This document shows positions 35,118 to 45,028 of a stretch of 64,000 nucleotides of DNA, one piece after another (the stretch's first letter is position 1; each line of letters opens with the position of its first letter). A program made the position numbers and the translations under genes. The DNA is taken from the NCBI RefSeq assembly GCF_022200785.1, contig NZ_CP087585.1:558001-622000 (forward strand), written 5' to 3'. This DNA is from Pedobacter mucosus (GTDB lineage: Bacteria; Bacteroidota; Bacteroidia; Sphingobacteriales; Sphingobacteriaceae). Under the pieces are notes generated by a model, which saw nothing but the letters and a program-made list of their open reading frames with translations, was not told where the DNA came from and ran no database searches.

Positions 35118-36122
35118 TTAGTCGAGCAAACCCATGCTGAATTCATCATAAGCCTTACCAGTATCTGTGCCTAATGGGATAATACTTTCCAGCTTGGCTA
35201 AATCTTGTTCAGCTAACACTAAATTTGCTGCAGCCATATTTTCTGCCAGGTATTTTCTTCTTTTTGTTCCAGGAATAGGAATAATTCCTTTGCTAATAAT
35301 CCAAGCGATAGCCAGTTGGGAAGCACTCACATTTTTTTCAATAGCCAATGCTTTTATAGCTTCTACCAGCTCGATGTTTTTATTAAAATGTGCTTCCTGA
35401 AACCTTGGTATTGCCCTGCGGAAATCATTTTCTGGCAAATCCGAAATGCTTTTTATATCTCCTGATAAGAATCCACGGCCAAGTGGCGAATAGGCTACAA
35501 AACCAATTTCTAATTCTTTTAAGGTTTGCAACACTCCACGTTCTTCTACGGTGCGTTCGAATAATGAATACTCACTTTGTACCGCAGTAACAGGATGCAC
35601 TGCATGTGCCCTTTGTACGGTTTCAGATGATACTTCTGATAAACCAATGTAACCAATTTTACCTTCTTTAACCAACTCGCTCATCGCACCAACCGTTTCC
35701 TCAATCGGTGTATTTTTATCTAAACGATGCATATAATACAAATCGATATAATCCGTTTTAAGGTTTTTTAAAGATCGCTCGACTGCCTTTTTAACGTATT
35801 CTTTCTTTCCATTAATGGCCCAGGTCACTTTGTTTTGGTCATCGATTTCCCAGCCAAACTTAGTGGCAATAATGTATTTATCACGGTTTGATCCTATTGC
35901 TTTAGCAATTAGCTGTTCGTTTTTTAACGGACCGTATAAATCTGCAGTGTCTAAAAAATTGCCGCCCATTTCAAGTGATTGATGAATAGTAGAAATTGCT
36001 TCCGCTTCATCTGCCTGTCCATACATATGGGCATCTTCAAAACCCGTCATGCCCATACATCCTAAACCGATGTTAGGTACTATTAAGCCTTGCTTTCCTA
36101 ACGCTATCTTTTTAATTTCCAT
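35118..36122 (-). CDS. Aldo/keto reductase
   Basis: A 334-residue reductase from ATG 36122 (MEIKKIALG); eight codons further upstream are in frame but less likely. The catalytic tetrad is visible: Asp and Tyr in LDTADLYGP, Lys in ATKFGW, His in YYMHRLD. NADPH motif IPIPGTKRRKYLAEN. This subgroup reduces small aldehydes and ketones and is often YajO/IolS-like. Confidence 0.93.
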   Translation of the reverse strand: MEIKKIALGKQGLIVPNIGLGCMGMTGFEDAHMYGQADEAEAISTIHQSLEMGGNFLDTADLYGPLKNEQLIAKAIGSNRDKYIIATKFGWEIDDQNKVTWAINGKKEYVKKAVERSLKNLKTDYIDLYYMHRLDKNTPIEETVGAMSELVKEGKIGYIGLSEVSSETVQRAHAVHPVTAVQSEYSLFERTVEERGVLQTLKELEIGFVAYSPLGRGFLSGDIKSISDLPENDFRRAIPRFQEAHFNKNIELVEAIKALAIEKNVSASQLAIAWIISKGIIPIPGTKRRKYLAENMAAANLVLAEQDLAKLESIIPLGTDTGKAYDEFSMGLLD

Positions 36123-36289
36123 TTTTTTATGTTTTTGATAAATCAAAATTATGGAAGATTGGGTTGCTTTATGTTTGCAAATCCCCGAATAACGTATGCT
36201 AAATAAGGTTGGTTTTACGGAAACAGAAACTGTATTTCAGCCTAATGTAATGCTGAAAAAGCTTATCACTTTAGTTTTCTATGCATTAT

Positions 36290-37177
36290 TTATAACGCAA
36301 CTTCACGGTTAGGATGAAAAGTAAAAAAGTCGCTTTTTACTGTTTTCAGTGCGTATGGATAATAATGATAAGTCTTTCTATAATTAAGAATAGGAGGTAT
36401 AAGCCCTGCGTTAAATCTTGACACATTGCTTCTTGCTTTTTTTATAGCATTTACTTGCGAAACTAAACTGGCTTTTTTGATCGAATCTTTCTCTAGATCA
36501 ATCCTTTTACTTAAGGAATTAAGACTGTTGTTTAGTAAAGAATCTGATTTTGCTCTGGTCGCTTTTACATCTAGTTTCGAATCGGTGTAAATCTTCCTAA
36601 TCATAAAATCAGTCTTGCTAATCCATAGCTTAATCACTTCATTTTCAAATCGTTTCCCTTCAATTACATAACATCCATGTCCGTTTATGTTTTCACTTCC
36701 GGAGATAACAGCTTTAATATTTTTATAAATATTTTTTTGCTTCCATTCTTCAGGAAACAAAAGTCCGGGGATTATATTTGACGTAGAGGAAGAGATGCCT
36801 GTCGCTGCGCTAATTGCAGCAGATAATGAAGCCGGAGATTCAATTTTATTCCGAATTCCCCACCAAGACTTTACCACATTACCAGTTTTATTAATGATAT
36901 AAAGCGAGGCTGATTGATTAGGGACATAATACTCAAAGTTGAAACCATTCAATTTGGAATAAGCGGTTTTGAATTTGATCGATGATTTGCTTGGTAACTC
37001 CTTATTATAATATTCGGTTATAACTTTTCCTGAATCTAGATACGTTTTTATAGCAGCGTAACTTTTTTCTGATTGTTCAAAAATCTGTTGTACTGAAAGC
37101 GCTTGTTTAACAGTACTTTGAGAAAAAACTACATTCGAGACAAAAGTTAAGAGAAAGTATAATAAGGATTTTTTCAT
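36290..37177 (-). CDS. Exported protein with LolA-like central region
   Basis: A 295-residue protein from ATG 37177, where the signal peptide starts (MKKSLLYFLLTFVSNVVFSQ). The middle part (GFNFEYYVPNQSASLYIINKTGNVVKSWW, then GCYVIEGKRFENEVIKLWISKTDFMIRKIY) has the beta-strand pattern of LolA/outer-membrane lipoprotein-sorting folds. A helical stretch rich in Lys and Ser follows. Family and role are uncertain. Confidence 0.65.
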   Translation of the reverse strand: MKKSLLYFLLTFVSNVVFSQSTVKQALSVQQIFEQSEKSYAAIKTYLDSGKVITEYYNKELPSKSSIKFKTAYSKLNGFNFEYYVPNQSASLYIINKTGNVVKSWWGIRNKIESPASLSAAISAATGISSSTSNIIPGLLFPEEWKQKNIYKNIKAVISGSENINGHGCYVIEGKRFENEVIKLWISKTDFMIRKIYTDSKLDVKATRAKSDSLLNNSLNSLSKRIDLEKDSIKKASLVSQVNAIKKARSNVSRFNAGLIPPILNYRKTYHYYPYALKTVKSDFFTFHPNREVAL

Positions 37178-37586
37178 TCTATTTGAGGTTAGTTTAGTGT
37201 TCCTAATATACATACTTATTTGGAAGTTGAGATCTATTTTCGCCGCCCAATTAGTATCGCTTAACGCAATCATTATTAAAGTAGAGATAACTGATCGTAA
37301 TTAGTCTGATACAAAAAAAGATGGTATGCCTTAAACTATTATTACTTTTTAACCAGTTACAGCGCACATGCATCTATTAAATTGGCCAAAGTATAATAAA
37401 CTATAAGATAAAACTTTCTTATTTTCTGCCGCTTGTAAAGAAATCGATATCACAGCTAAACTCAAATCAAGAACAAATAACCTGCAATGCACAGAACTAT
37501 AAGTACTTTGCAGGATATTTTCTTTCGTTAGCGGTTTCTGCGTTAACGAATTTGCCACAACTGTTTAAATTGGTTTAATTGCATCA
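37178..37586. other. Intergenic region with ABC-exporter remnant
   Basis: About 410 bases between two minus-strand genes. It carries a decayed copy of the 5' end of the ABC exporter at 37496-37577 (plus strand) and a TATTTTCGCCGCC motif near 37235 like that at the exporter promoter. No intact gene. Confidence 0.5.
37496..37577 (+). pseudogene. Degraded remnant of the 5' end of an ABC exporter gene
   Basis: These 82 bases align to 40906-40988, the start of the exporter gene, at about 75% identity with a single-base gap. Shared blocks include CAGGATATTT, CTTTCGT, AGCGGTT and TTTGCCACAA/TCTGCCACAG. The remnant has stop codons and a frameshift where the intact gene reads QDISFRERFSALANLPQLFRLVW. 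It is probably left from a decayed paralogue. Confidence 0.6.
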
Positions 37587-38015
37587 TTAGCCATTCTTTT
37601 GGTCGTATTCCACCATCCACTCAATACCGAACTTATCCCGAAACATACCAAAGTAAGTGCCCCACGGACTATCGCCTATTGGCATTTCAACACTTCCTTC
37701 TGCAGAAAGTCCGCTAAACAATTTATCAGCTTCTTCACGAGTTTTTGCACTGATGGATATTTTGGATCTGTTTTCATTCTCATTTACCTTACCCATAATC
37801 TCAGGCACATCATTCGCCATTAAATTGTTTTCGCCAATGGGTAGAGAAATGTGCATGATTTTCTCAGCTTCACTTTCAGCAATAGGGAATTCTGGGCTCG
37901 ACATGTCTTTGAATCGGATAACCGAGGCAAACTCGCCGCCAAATACAGATTTGTAAAAATTAAATGCTTCTTCAGCATTTCCATTAAAATTGATGTAGGG
38001 ATTAATAAGTGCCAT
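37587..38015 (-). CDS. VOC-family protein (PhnB-like)
   Basis: A 142-residue glyoxalase/bleomycin-resistance fold protein of the PhnB type: NPYINFNGNAEEAFNFYKSVFGGEF, SLPIGENNLMANDVPE, and closing GTYFGMFRDKFGIEWMVEYD. Last gene of a four-gene minus-strand operon. Catalytic activity is not known for this group. Confidence 0.9.
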   Translation of the reverse strand: MALINPYINFNGNAEEAFNFYKSVFGGEFASVIRFKDMSSPEFPIAESEAEKIMHISLPIGENNLMANDVPEIMGKVNENENRSKISISAKTREEADKLFSGLSAEGSVEMPIGDSPWGTYFGMFRDKFGIEWMVEYDQKNG

Positions 38016-38070
38016 AATTTTAGTTTTTAGTTTTATTGTTTAATTTCTATTACAATTTGATAGTTATTTT

Positions 38071-38442
38071 CTAATGGTTTGTTGTATTTAGCTTGTGATA
38101 GTAAATATAAGAAACGATTAAAATTGCCAATACCACCAATGGAAAAAATGTTTGTGCACCGATGCCATCAACGGCGCCATGGCTTATTGCTGCAAAGATG
38201 AAATCAAAACCGAACCCTGCATAAGCCCATTCTTTTACCCTTTTTGGAACTTGGGGCACAATTAAGGCTATTACGCCCAATACCTTGAAAACGACCAATG
38301 CATTTCCAAAATATTCAGGATAGCCTAAATGCCTGATTCCTTCTTTTGCCAGTTCTGTTTGTGACGTTAGTGCAGGCATCACACCTTCCATTAAAACGAT
38401 GATTGTAGTCGCTATCCAGAATATCACTTTATCTTTTTTCAT
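38071..38442 (-). CDS. DoxX-family membrane protein
   Basis: A 123-residue protein with four predicted membrane helices and the DoxX-like pattern IRHLGYPEYFGNALVVFKVLGVIALIVPQVPKRVKEWAYAGF. Its ATG lies inside the end of the upstream VOC gene (14-base overlap), which indicates translational coupling. DoxX-like proteins are thought to affect membrane redox processes. Confidence 0.85.
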   Translation of the reverse strand: MKKDKVIFWIATTIIVLMEGVMPALTSQTELAKEGIRHLGYPEYFGNALVVFKVLGVIALIVPQVPKRVKEWAYAGFGFDFIFAAISHGAVDGIGAQTFFPLVVLAILIVSYIYYHKLNTTNH

Positions 38443-38872
38443 GTTTTATATTTTTAATATGATTGCTGTTTTTTGCAAAACTTAATATCCAGTGGTTTCC
38501 AAACCTATCTGTAAATTCACCAAATAATGTACCCCAAAAGGTTGTTTCGAGCGGAGAACTTACTTGGCCACCTGCAGAAAGGCTTTTGAAAAAACTGATG
38601 ATTTCTTTTTCGCTATCGCATTTAAGCATTAGGGCATTGTTGTTCCCTTTTATAAGATTTGTTTCGGGGGTCATATCAGATCCCATTATAATAAAACCTT
38701 TGGTTACCAGGGTGCAATGTAAAATGTACGCTTTCATTTCCATAGGCAACTTGTTTGCCATTGGCGACTCGCCAACGGTCTGCATAATCAATTCACCACC
38801 CAGGCATTTTTTATAGAATGCCATCGCCTTGCGGCAGTTACCGTTAAAAGTTAGGTATGGATATAATTGCAT
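38429..38872 (-). CDS. VOC-family protein (PhnB-like)
   Basis: A 147-residue paralogue of the VOC protein at 37587: YPYLTFNGNCRKAMAFYKKCLGGEL, IMGSDMTPE, and WGTLFGEFTDRFGNHWILSF. It lies 3 bases after the SRPBCC stop and overlaps the DoxX start by 14 bases. Confidence 0.9.
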   Translation of the reverse strand: MQLYPYLTFNGNCRKAMAFYKKCLGGELIMQTVGESPMANKLPMEMKAYILHCTLVTKGFIIMGSDMTPETNLIKGNNNALMLKCDSEKEIISFFKSLSAGGQVSSPLETTFWGTLFGEFTDRFGNHWILSFAKNSNHIKNIKHEKR

Positions 38873-38875
38873 GTT

Positions 38876-39289
38876 TTAGTTGTGCGCTGTATAAGTATTA
38901 AAATTCTCAAGGATGGCTTGCCATCCATTTTTCTGTAGTTCGATTGAATTTTCCTGCTCAGCGTCAAAGGTTACCACAACTTCTGTTTGGTTACCTAAAT
39001 CATTAAATAACACGGTAGCTTTTCTTCCTCCAAATTCATACGTAAAACTTTTACCGGCAGAAATTTCTGAGTACACCGCTTCAAAGTCGAAACCAAAAGA
39101 ACCATCCTTGGCCTCCATTCTTGCCTTATAGGTGCCTCCTAATTTCATGTCGTTTTCCGCAGATGGGCAGTGCCAGCTTGGATCAGCGAAATTCCAATTT
39201 ACAATGTGTGTGGGTTTAGTATAATACTCCCAAACTTTTTTTGCCTCGCTGTTAACTGTTGTGCTTACGGTGATGGTTGATTGTTTCAT
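38876..39289 (-). CDS. SRPBCC-family protein (AHSA1-like)
   Basis: A 137-residue START/AHSA1-type ligand-binding protein: ITVSTTVNSEAKKVWEYYTKPTHIVNWNFADPSWHCP at the start and VTFDAEQENSIELQKNGWQAILENF at the end. First gene of the SRPBCC-VOC-DoxX-VOC operon and divergent from the GlxA-type regulator, which probably controls it. Such operons are common in Bacteroidota and thought to handle small hydrophobic molecules. Confidence 0.9.
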   Translation of the reverse strand: MKQSTITVSTTVNSEAKKVWEYYTKPTHIVNWNFADPSWHCPSAENDMKLGGTYKARMEAKDGSFGFDFEAVYSEISAGKSFTYEFGGRKATVLFNDLGNQTEVVVTFDAEQENSIELQKNGWQAILENFNTYTAHN

Positions 39290-39406
39290 ATAAGGTTTAT
39301 TAAATTAATCTCTTATCCAAAGATGAGGTGAATTTTCTTTTTTCGTGATGTTCAATAATGACAACATAAGGGCGTTTTACGACAAAAATTTTTTACCTTC
39401 ACAAAT

Positions 39407-40387
39407 ATGATGAATGTTAGTATACTCGTACCCGAGCATGCTGTAATGCAGGCCATTGCAGATCCACAATATTTGTTTTCAACTGTTAATGAAATACGAA
39501 AAGCTGCGGGCCACCAGCCAATGTTTAATGTTCAGCTTGTTGGCTTAAAAAAGGAAGTGAAAGTTAATGGAGGCTTATTTTCAGTAACCACTTCTCATTA
39601 TTTAAAGGAGGTAATCAATACTGATTTAGTTATCATCCCTGCATTATTTGGAGATATGAAGACAGCAATTGCTTCCAATGAAAAAGCATTGCCGTGGATT
39701 AGTGAACAATACAGCAACGGTGCAGAGGTTGCCTCTTTATGTGTAGGAGCTTTTTTATTGGCTTCAACTGGTTTATTAAACGGTAAAAAATGCTCAACGC
39801 ACTGGGGTTTTCAAAATGAATTTCGGGAAATGTTTCCAGATGTTGAAGTGATGGAGGGGAGTATCATAACCGAAGAAAGTCGAATTTATTCTAGCGGTGG
39901 GGCAAACTCTTATTGGAACCTGCTCTTACATTTGGTTGAGAAGTATACTGATCGGCAGACAGCGATTTTAGCTTCAAAATATTTTGCGATAGATATAGAC
40001 AGGCAAAGCCAGTCGGCGTTCGCCATGTTCCAAGGTCAAAAAAATCACAATGATGAGGCGATTAAAAAGGCACAGGAGTTTATTGAAAATAATATTGAAG
40101 AAAAAATTACAATAGAGGCGCTCTCTGCTTTATCTTCTATGGGAAGAAGAAGTTTTGAAAGGCGTTTCAAAATTGCGACAAATAACTCGGTTTTGGAATA
40201 CATCAGCAGGGTGAAGATTGAGCTTGCCAAACGCAACTTTGAAACCAGCCGTAAAAATATTAATGAAGTAATGTATGATGTTGGTTATACCGATACAAAG
40301 GCATTCAGGTCTATGTTCAAAAAAATAACAGGCCTTACCCCAATTGAATATCGAAATAAGTACAACAAGATGGTTATGTCCAGTTAG
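39407..40387 (+). CDS. GlxA-family AraC regulator with DJ-1/PfpI domain
   Basis: A 326-residue regulator: N-terminal class I glutamine-amidotransferase-like (DJ-1/PfpI) domain (about 1-190), with a Cys in the nucleophile position (VASLCVGAFLLASTG), and C-terminal AraC HTH (about 220-320, SSMGRRSFERRFKIATNNSVLEYI and GYTDTKAFRSMFKKITGLTPIEYR). It is divergent from the SRPBCC operon with a 117-base shared upstream region. Confidence 0.92.
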   Translation: MMNVSILVPEHAVMQAIADPQYLFSTVNEIRKAAGHQPMFNVQLVGLKKEVKVNGGLFSVTTSHYLKEVINTDLVIIPALFGDMKTAIASNEKALPWISEQYSNGAEVASLCVGAFLLASTGLLNGKKCSTHWGFQNEFREMFPDVEVMEGSIITEESRIYSSGGANSYWNLLLHLVEKYTDRQTAILASKYFAIDIDRQSQSAFAMFQGQKNHNDEAIKKAQEFIENNIEEKITIEALSALSSMGRRSFERRFKIATNNSVLEYISRVKIELAKRNFETSRKNINEVMYDVGYTDTKAFRSMFKKITGLTPIEYRNKYNKMVMSS

Positions 40388-40896
40388 GACCTCATTCACC
40401 ATTTATTGTTATGCATAAATAATAACAAATAATTATTTATGTAGTGTTTTTAGGTGTAAGTACAATTGTGATCTGGTTTCCGATAGTTCTTTTTGAAATG
40501 ACGTAACCTACATCAGACTGGCTTATCCTATAATGTATAGAGCGTAGCGCTAAGAATCTGCTATTAAGATAAATTATACACCTGATAAAATTAAATAAAA
40601 CAAACCATCAAGGTTCATCTGGCTTTGGCTTATTGAAGGAATATTCAACAGTAAAAACTGGAAACAAATACAGCTTAAAGATTAAAGTATTTTAAAGATA
40701 ATCACTTGCAAATGGCTTAATCTTAACAAACGAAGCTTTTATGAAACTTCTGTTATGCTATAGATTTTGTATTTAAGACGATACTTTCAATTAAACTTTC
40801 TTAGTTTCGCCGCCTAGAAACACTCAACGATTATAGATTATGTTCTAATATAATGGTTGATGCAAACTATTTGAGATTTTAAACTGATAACAAGGA
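40388..40896. other. Intergenic region upstream of the ABC exporter
   Basis: About 510 AT-rich bases. The exporter promoter candidate is at 40802-40809. Elsewhere nothing recognised; a short hydrophobic frame near 40441-40510 has no ATG. Confidence 0.5.
40802..40809 (+). promoter_or_regulatory. Candidate -7 element for the ABC exporter
   Basis: TAGTTTCG differs from TAnnTTTG at one position and is followed by CCGCC, as also seen near 37235 upstream of the remnant copy. It is 87 bases before the ATG at 40897. Confidence 0.4.
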
Positions 40897-42720
40897 ATGC
40901 CAAGACCTATAAATACTCCACAGGATATTTCCTTTCGTGAGCGGTTCTCTGCACTAGCAAATCTGCCACAGCTTTTCAGGTTGGTTTGGGCAAGTAGTCC
41001 TACAAAAACGATGCTGAGCTTTAGTTTAAGGATTTTACGCTCCGTAATGCCTATTGCACTGTTATATATTGGTAAACTTATAATAGATCAAGTGGTTGTT
41101 CTCAGTTCAAAGGGTGGCGATCAAAACTTACTTTGGGAACTGGTTTCCATAGAATTCATGCTCGCAATTGTGACCGATGGGCTTAACCGGGCGATAATTT
41201 TAACCGATAGCTTATTGGGCGATTTATTTTCCAACCATACCTCCGTAAGAATCATGGCTCATGCAGCCACCTTAGATTTAGACCAGTTTGAAGATTCAGT
41301 ATTTTACGATAAATTAGAAAGGGCAAGGCAACAAACTGTAGGCAGGAGCATACTTTTAACTCAGGTAATGTCGCAGGTTCAGGATATGGTTTCGATGATT
41401 TTTCTCTTGGGGGGGCTTATTGCGTTCAACCCCTGGCTTATTTTTCTGCTCATACTTGCTATCTTACCTTCATTTTTAGGTGAGTCGCATTTTAACGGCC
41501 AAAATTATGCGTTAACAAGAAGCCAAACTCCTGAAAGAAGAGAACTAGACTATATTCGATTTTTAGGAGCGAGTGATGAAACTGCAAAAGAGGTAAAGGT
41601 TTTCGGACTTTCAGATTTTATTATATCCCGATTCAAAAAGATTTCTAATAAATTCTATACTGATAATAGTAGACTCGCGGTTCGCCGCTCACTTTGGGGC
41701 GTTCTTTTTTCCGTTCTTGGAAGTGTCGGCTACTATGCAGCTTACGGCTTTATTATTTATCAGGCAGCCAATGCAGTAATAACGATTGGCACGCTAACCT
41801 TTCTTGCAGGATCTTTCCGCCAACTTAGTAGCTTAATGGAAACCATGTTAGCCCGCTTCACCAGTGTTTCACAAGGCGCTATTTATTTAAATGATTTTAT
41901 TGAATTTTTTGAGATAAAACCGAAAATAAGCATCGCTGATAAACCACTTCCATTTCCTGTACCCATTAAAACAGGTTTTGTTTTTGAAGGAGTTGGGTTT
42001 AAATACCAGAACTCAGAAAGCTGGGCAAATAGGAATCTTAATTTTAAATTAGCACCTGGAGAAAAACTCGCTTTGGTTGGTGAAAACGGTGCAGGCAAAT
42101 CCACATTAGTGAAACTATTAGCTAGATTATATGATCCCACAGAAGGACGTATTCTTCTTGATGGAATAGATTTGAAGCGCTATGATATAGATGGTCTTCG
42201 GTTTAATCTTGGTATCATTTTTCAGGATTATCTTCGTTATCAGATGACGCTTTCTCAAAATATTGCTGTCGGTAACATTCAGCAGAGCGACAATAAGGAA
42301 TTAATTAATAAAGCGGCAAAAGAAAGTCTCGCTGATGCTGTTGCTCAAAAATTACCTGGTAAATATGATCAATGGCTGGGAAAGCGTTTTAACAATGGTG
42401 TTGAATTATCAGGTGGAGAGTGGCAAAAAGTTGCACTCGCCAGGGTTTATATGAAAGATGCGCAGTTGTTAATACTCGATGAGCCGACAGCAGCTCTTGA
42501 TGCAAGAGCTGAATTTGAAGTTTTTCAACGTTTCGCCGAATTAACAGAGGGGAAGTCTGCAGTGCTAATTTCTCATCGTTTTTCTACAGCGAGGCTGGCT
42601 GATCGTATTTTAGTGTTGGATAATGGAGAAATATTGGAACTTGGTACGCATAGCGAACTAATTAAAAAAAATGGAAAATATGCGGAGCTGTTTGAACTGC
42701 AGGCAAGAGGATACCAATAG
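40897..42720 (+). CDS. ABC exporter, fused permease and ATPase
   Basis: A 607-residue half-transporter of the MsbA/LmrA type: permease domain with six helices (about 30-330) and ATPase with Walker A GENGAGKST, signature LSGGEWQK, Walker B LLILDEPTAALD and switch His in LISHRFS. It would work as a homodimer. Substrate unknown: no co-localised biosynthetic or peptide gene. A degraded copy of its 5' end lies at 37496. Confidence 0.92.
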   Translation: MPRPINTPQDISFRERFSALANLPQLFRLVWASSPTKTMLSFSLRILRSVMPIALLYIGKLIIDQVVVLSSKGGDQNLLWELVSIEFMLAIVTDGLNRAIILTDSLLGDLFSNHTSVRIMAHAATLDLDQFEDSVFYDKLERARQQTVGRSILLTQVMSQVQDMVSMIFLLGGLIAFNPWLIFLLILAILPSFLGESHFNGQNYALTRSQTPERRELDYIRFLGASDETAKEVKVFGLSDFIISRFKKISNKFYTDNSRLAVRRSLWGVLFSVLGSVGYYAAYGFIIYQAANAVITIGTLTFLAGSFRQLSSLMETMLARFTSVSQGAIYLNDFIEFFEIKPKISIADKPLPFPVPIKTGFVFEGVGFKYQNSESWANRNLNFKLAPGEKLALVGENGAGKSTLVKLLARLYDPTEGRILLDGIDLKRYDIDGLRFNLGIIFQDYLRYQMTLSQNIAVGNIQQSDNKELINKAAKESLADAVAQKLPGKYDQWLGKRFNNGVELSGGEWQKVALARVYMKDAQLLILDEPTAALDARAEFEVFQRFAELTEGKSAVLISHRFSTARLADRILVLDNGEILELGTHSELIKKNGKYAELFELQARGYQ

Positions 42721-42750
42721 GTTTTAGAAAATCTTATTTCGTCTTAAGTA

Positions 42751-42840
42751 AAAAAAACGAGCCAAACAGCTTCAATAGTTATTTGGCTCATATGGTGCTT
42801 TTTAAATAACAATTTAAATCCTCCTTCGGAAGATTTAAAT
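42751..42840 (-). terminator. Two hairpins between convergent ABC and molybdoenzyme genes
   Basis: GAGCCAAA (42759-42766) pairs with TTTGGCTC (42782-42789); on the minus strand this is followed by a T-run at 42751-42757. A second stem (42812-42824 with 42828-42840, one mismatch) has a TTC loop. Together they can end the molybdoenzyme operon, and possibly also the exporter. Confidence 0.55.
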
Positions 42841-42887
42841 CAGTCAGGATAAATTAATTCATAATAAGTTCTTTAAAAATCTCCGGT

Positions 42888-45014
42888 TTAAAGCAATTTA
42901 TCAGGTGTTATCGGTAGCGATCTCACTCTTTTTCCCGTCGCATTAAATACAGCATTGGCTACTGCGGCGGCTACACCAACAATGCCAACTTCTCCAATTC
43001 CTTTTACACCCATTTTATTTGGGATCAAATCTTCCTCATTGATAAACATGGCATCTAAACTACCAATATCGAGATTTGTAGGTACATGATAATCAGCAAA
43101 TGAGCGTGTAGCGAAGTTCCCATATCTTGGATCAATAACCGATTCCTCTGTTAAAGCCATTCCAATTCCCCACACATTTCCACCAATAATTTGCGACCTG
43201 GCTGTTTTAGGATTCAATATTTTACCAGCACCTGTAACGGCCAAAAAACGTGTCACCTTCACCATTCCGGTAATGCTATTTACCCTTACCTCAGCGAAAT
43301 TGGCATTGAAACTATGTGAGGAATACTTCTCTGCTTCAGCCGGTGCTTTTGAATCTGAGCGGGTCTGAAAATCGGCTACATTTTCTGAAATCATCAGCTG
43401 TGCTGCGGTAGGACGAACAAAAAACTGCTTACCAGATTTCGTTAGCAATTCATCAGTAATTTTGATGCAGGCATCATTAACTGCATTTGCAAAACTTGAG
43501 GCGCCAACCGACCCGACGGAACCAGCTGCCGGAGGTAAATCGGAATCACCAAGTTTAATGTTCACCTGGTTTACGGGTAAGCCTAATCCATCGGCCGCAG
43601 TTTGTGCCAATATGGTATTTGTCCCTGTACCTAAATCAGATGCTGCGATCTCGACTGTAGCATAAACCAATTTGTTTTTCAGATTCAGTTTAATTATTGC
43701 CGAGCTGTCTCTTTGCCTTGCCGGGTATGTTCCACAAGCTACGCCATAACCTACTAAATCGTTGCCAATTTTATTTGTACCTGGTTCAGTTTTCCGTTTT
43801 TCCCATCCAAATGCTTTTGCGCCTGCCTGTAAACATTTTACAGTTGTTCTCGAAGACCAGGGTTTTCCGTTTGATGGATCTTTAGGTGGTTCATTTTTTA
43901 TCCTCAATTCAATCGGATCCATTTTCAGTTTATAAGCCAGCTCATCCATAGCAGATTCCAACGCGAAACTACCGGTTGATTTTCCTGGTCCGCGGGTATA
44001 GGTTGGCAAAATAATGTTCATGGGAACAACCCGATAGCTAATCAAACTATTCGGAACCTCGTACATTATTTTTGTGCAATCACCACATGGCTCAATAAAT
44101 TCATTGTCGACGGCGGTATGTGATATGATCTCATGCGCAAGGGCAATTAATTTTCCATCTTTCGTTGCACCAATACTCAGCTTCTGCATATTTCTTTGCC
44201 TCAATCCTACAGAATTAAACATTTGCTGTCTGGTAAGGGCTAATTTAACTGGCCTGTTAACCATTTTAGCAGCCAATGCGGCAAGTACAAGGTTTGCCCA
44301 TTGGCCACCTTTTGAACCAAAACCGCCACCAATAAATGGAGATATAATTCTTACTTGCTCAGGCTTCATATTTAAAGTTGCCGCTGCCGCTGTTTGGGCG
44401 CCATTAATAATTTGCGAACCATTATATAGCGTGAGTTTATCGCCTTCCCATATTGCCATTGTAGCATGTGGTTCCATGGGATGATGGTGTTCAATAGGTG
44501 TTTCGTACGTTTCTTCCACCTTAACCTCAGCGGTTTCCATTGCTGATTTTCCTGCACCTCGAACCAAGTCGGCCAATTCTTTTCCCTTTGGCATTTCGGG
44601 TGTTTTCGCGAGCTTTTCGAAATCTATCTTTTCTGTTTGCTGATTATACGCTACTTTGATGAGGTGTGCCGCTGCCGTAGCCTGCTCAAATGTTTCAGCA
44701 ACCACTATTCCAATATGCTCACCATGAAAAGTAATTTCTGGTCCTTGTAGTAATGCGCCACCTCGTAAACCACCTTTAACATTTAATTTGGGAACATTTT
44801 CATGTGTGATTACTTTTAATACACCTGGAAAACTTTCAGCCTCGCTGCTGTCAATTTTTTTGATTCGACCGGCAGCAATGGTACTCTTGAATAATACGGC
44901 ATAAGCCATATTATTCGCAGGATAGTCGGTGGCATAAGTTGCTTTGCCAGTTATTTTTAATATTCCATCAATGCGATCGATTCCTTTACCGATGGATTTT
45001 TTGCTATCTTCCAT
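42888..45014 (-). CDS. Molybdopterin-binding subunit of aldehyde oxidoreductase (PaoC-like)
   Basis: A 708-residue xanthine-dehydrogenase-family large subunit. Motifs: NNMAYAVLFKS near the N-terminus, SPFIGGGFGSKGGQ (cofactor loop), SVGSVGASSFANAV, and the catalytic Glu region KGIGEVGIVGVAAAVANA near the end. Length and partner layout match the periplasmic PaoABC aldehyde oxidoreductase of E. coli. It oxidises aldehydes to acids with a molybdenum cytosine-dinucleotide cofactor (family knowledge). No PaoD/XdhC chaperone gene is adjacent. Confidence 0.9.
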   Translation of the reverse strand: MEDSKKSIGKGIDRIDGILKITGKATYATDYPANNMAYAVLFKSTIAAGRIKKIDSSEAESFPGVLKVITHENVPKLNVKGGLRGGALLQGPEITFHGEHIGIVVAETFEQATAAAHLIKVAYNQQTEKIDFEKLAKTPEMPKGKELADLVRGAGKSAMETAEVKVEETYETPIEHHHPMEPHATMAIWEGDKLTLYNGSQIINGAQTAAAATLNMKPEQVRIISPFIGGGFGSKGGQWANLVLAALAAKMVNRPVKLALTRQQMFNSVGLRQRNMQKLSIGATKDGKLIALAHEIISHTAVDNEFIEPCGDCTKIMYEVPNSLISYRVVPMNIILPTYTRGPGKSTGSFALESAMDELAYKLKMDPIELRIKNEPPKDPSNGKPWSSRTTVKCLQAGAKAFGWEKRKTEPGTNKIGNDLVGYGVACGTYPARQRDSSAIIKLNLKNKLVYATVEIAASDLGTGTNTILAQTAADGLGLPVNQVNIKLGDSDLPPAAGSVGSVGASSFANAVNDACIKITDELLTKSGKQFFVRPTAAQLMISENVADFQTRSDSKAPAEAEKYSSHSFNANFAEVRVNSITGMVKVTRFLAVTGAGKILNPKTARSQIIGGNVWGIGMALTEESVIDPRYGNFATRSFADYHVPTNLDIGSLDAMFINEEDLIPNKMGVKGIGEVGIVGVAAAVANAVFNATGKRVRSLPITPDKLL

Positions 45015-45028
45015 ATCTATCTTGAAGG

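Noticed and set aside
37349..37558. 69-codon minus-strand frame
   Set aside because: It overlaps the decayed copy of the exporter start on the other strand and has no family match.
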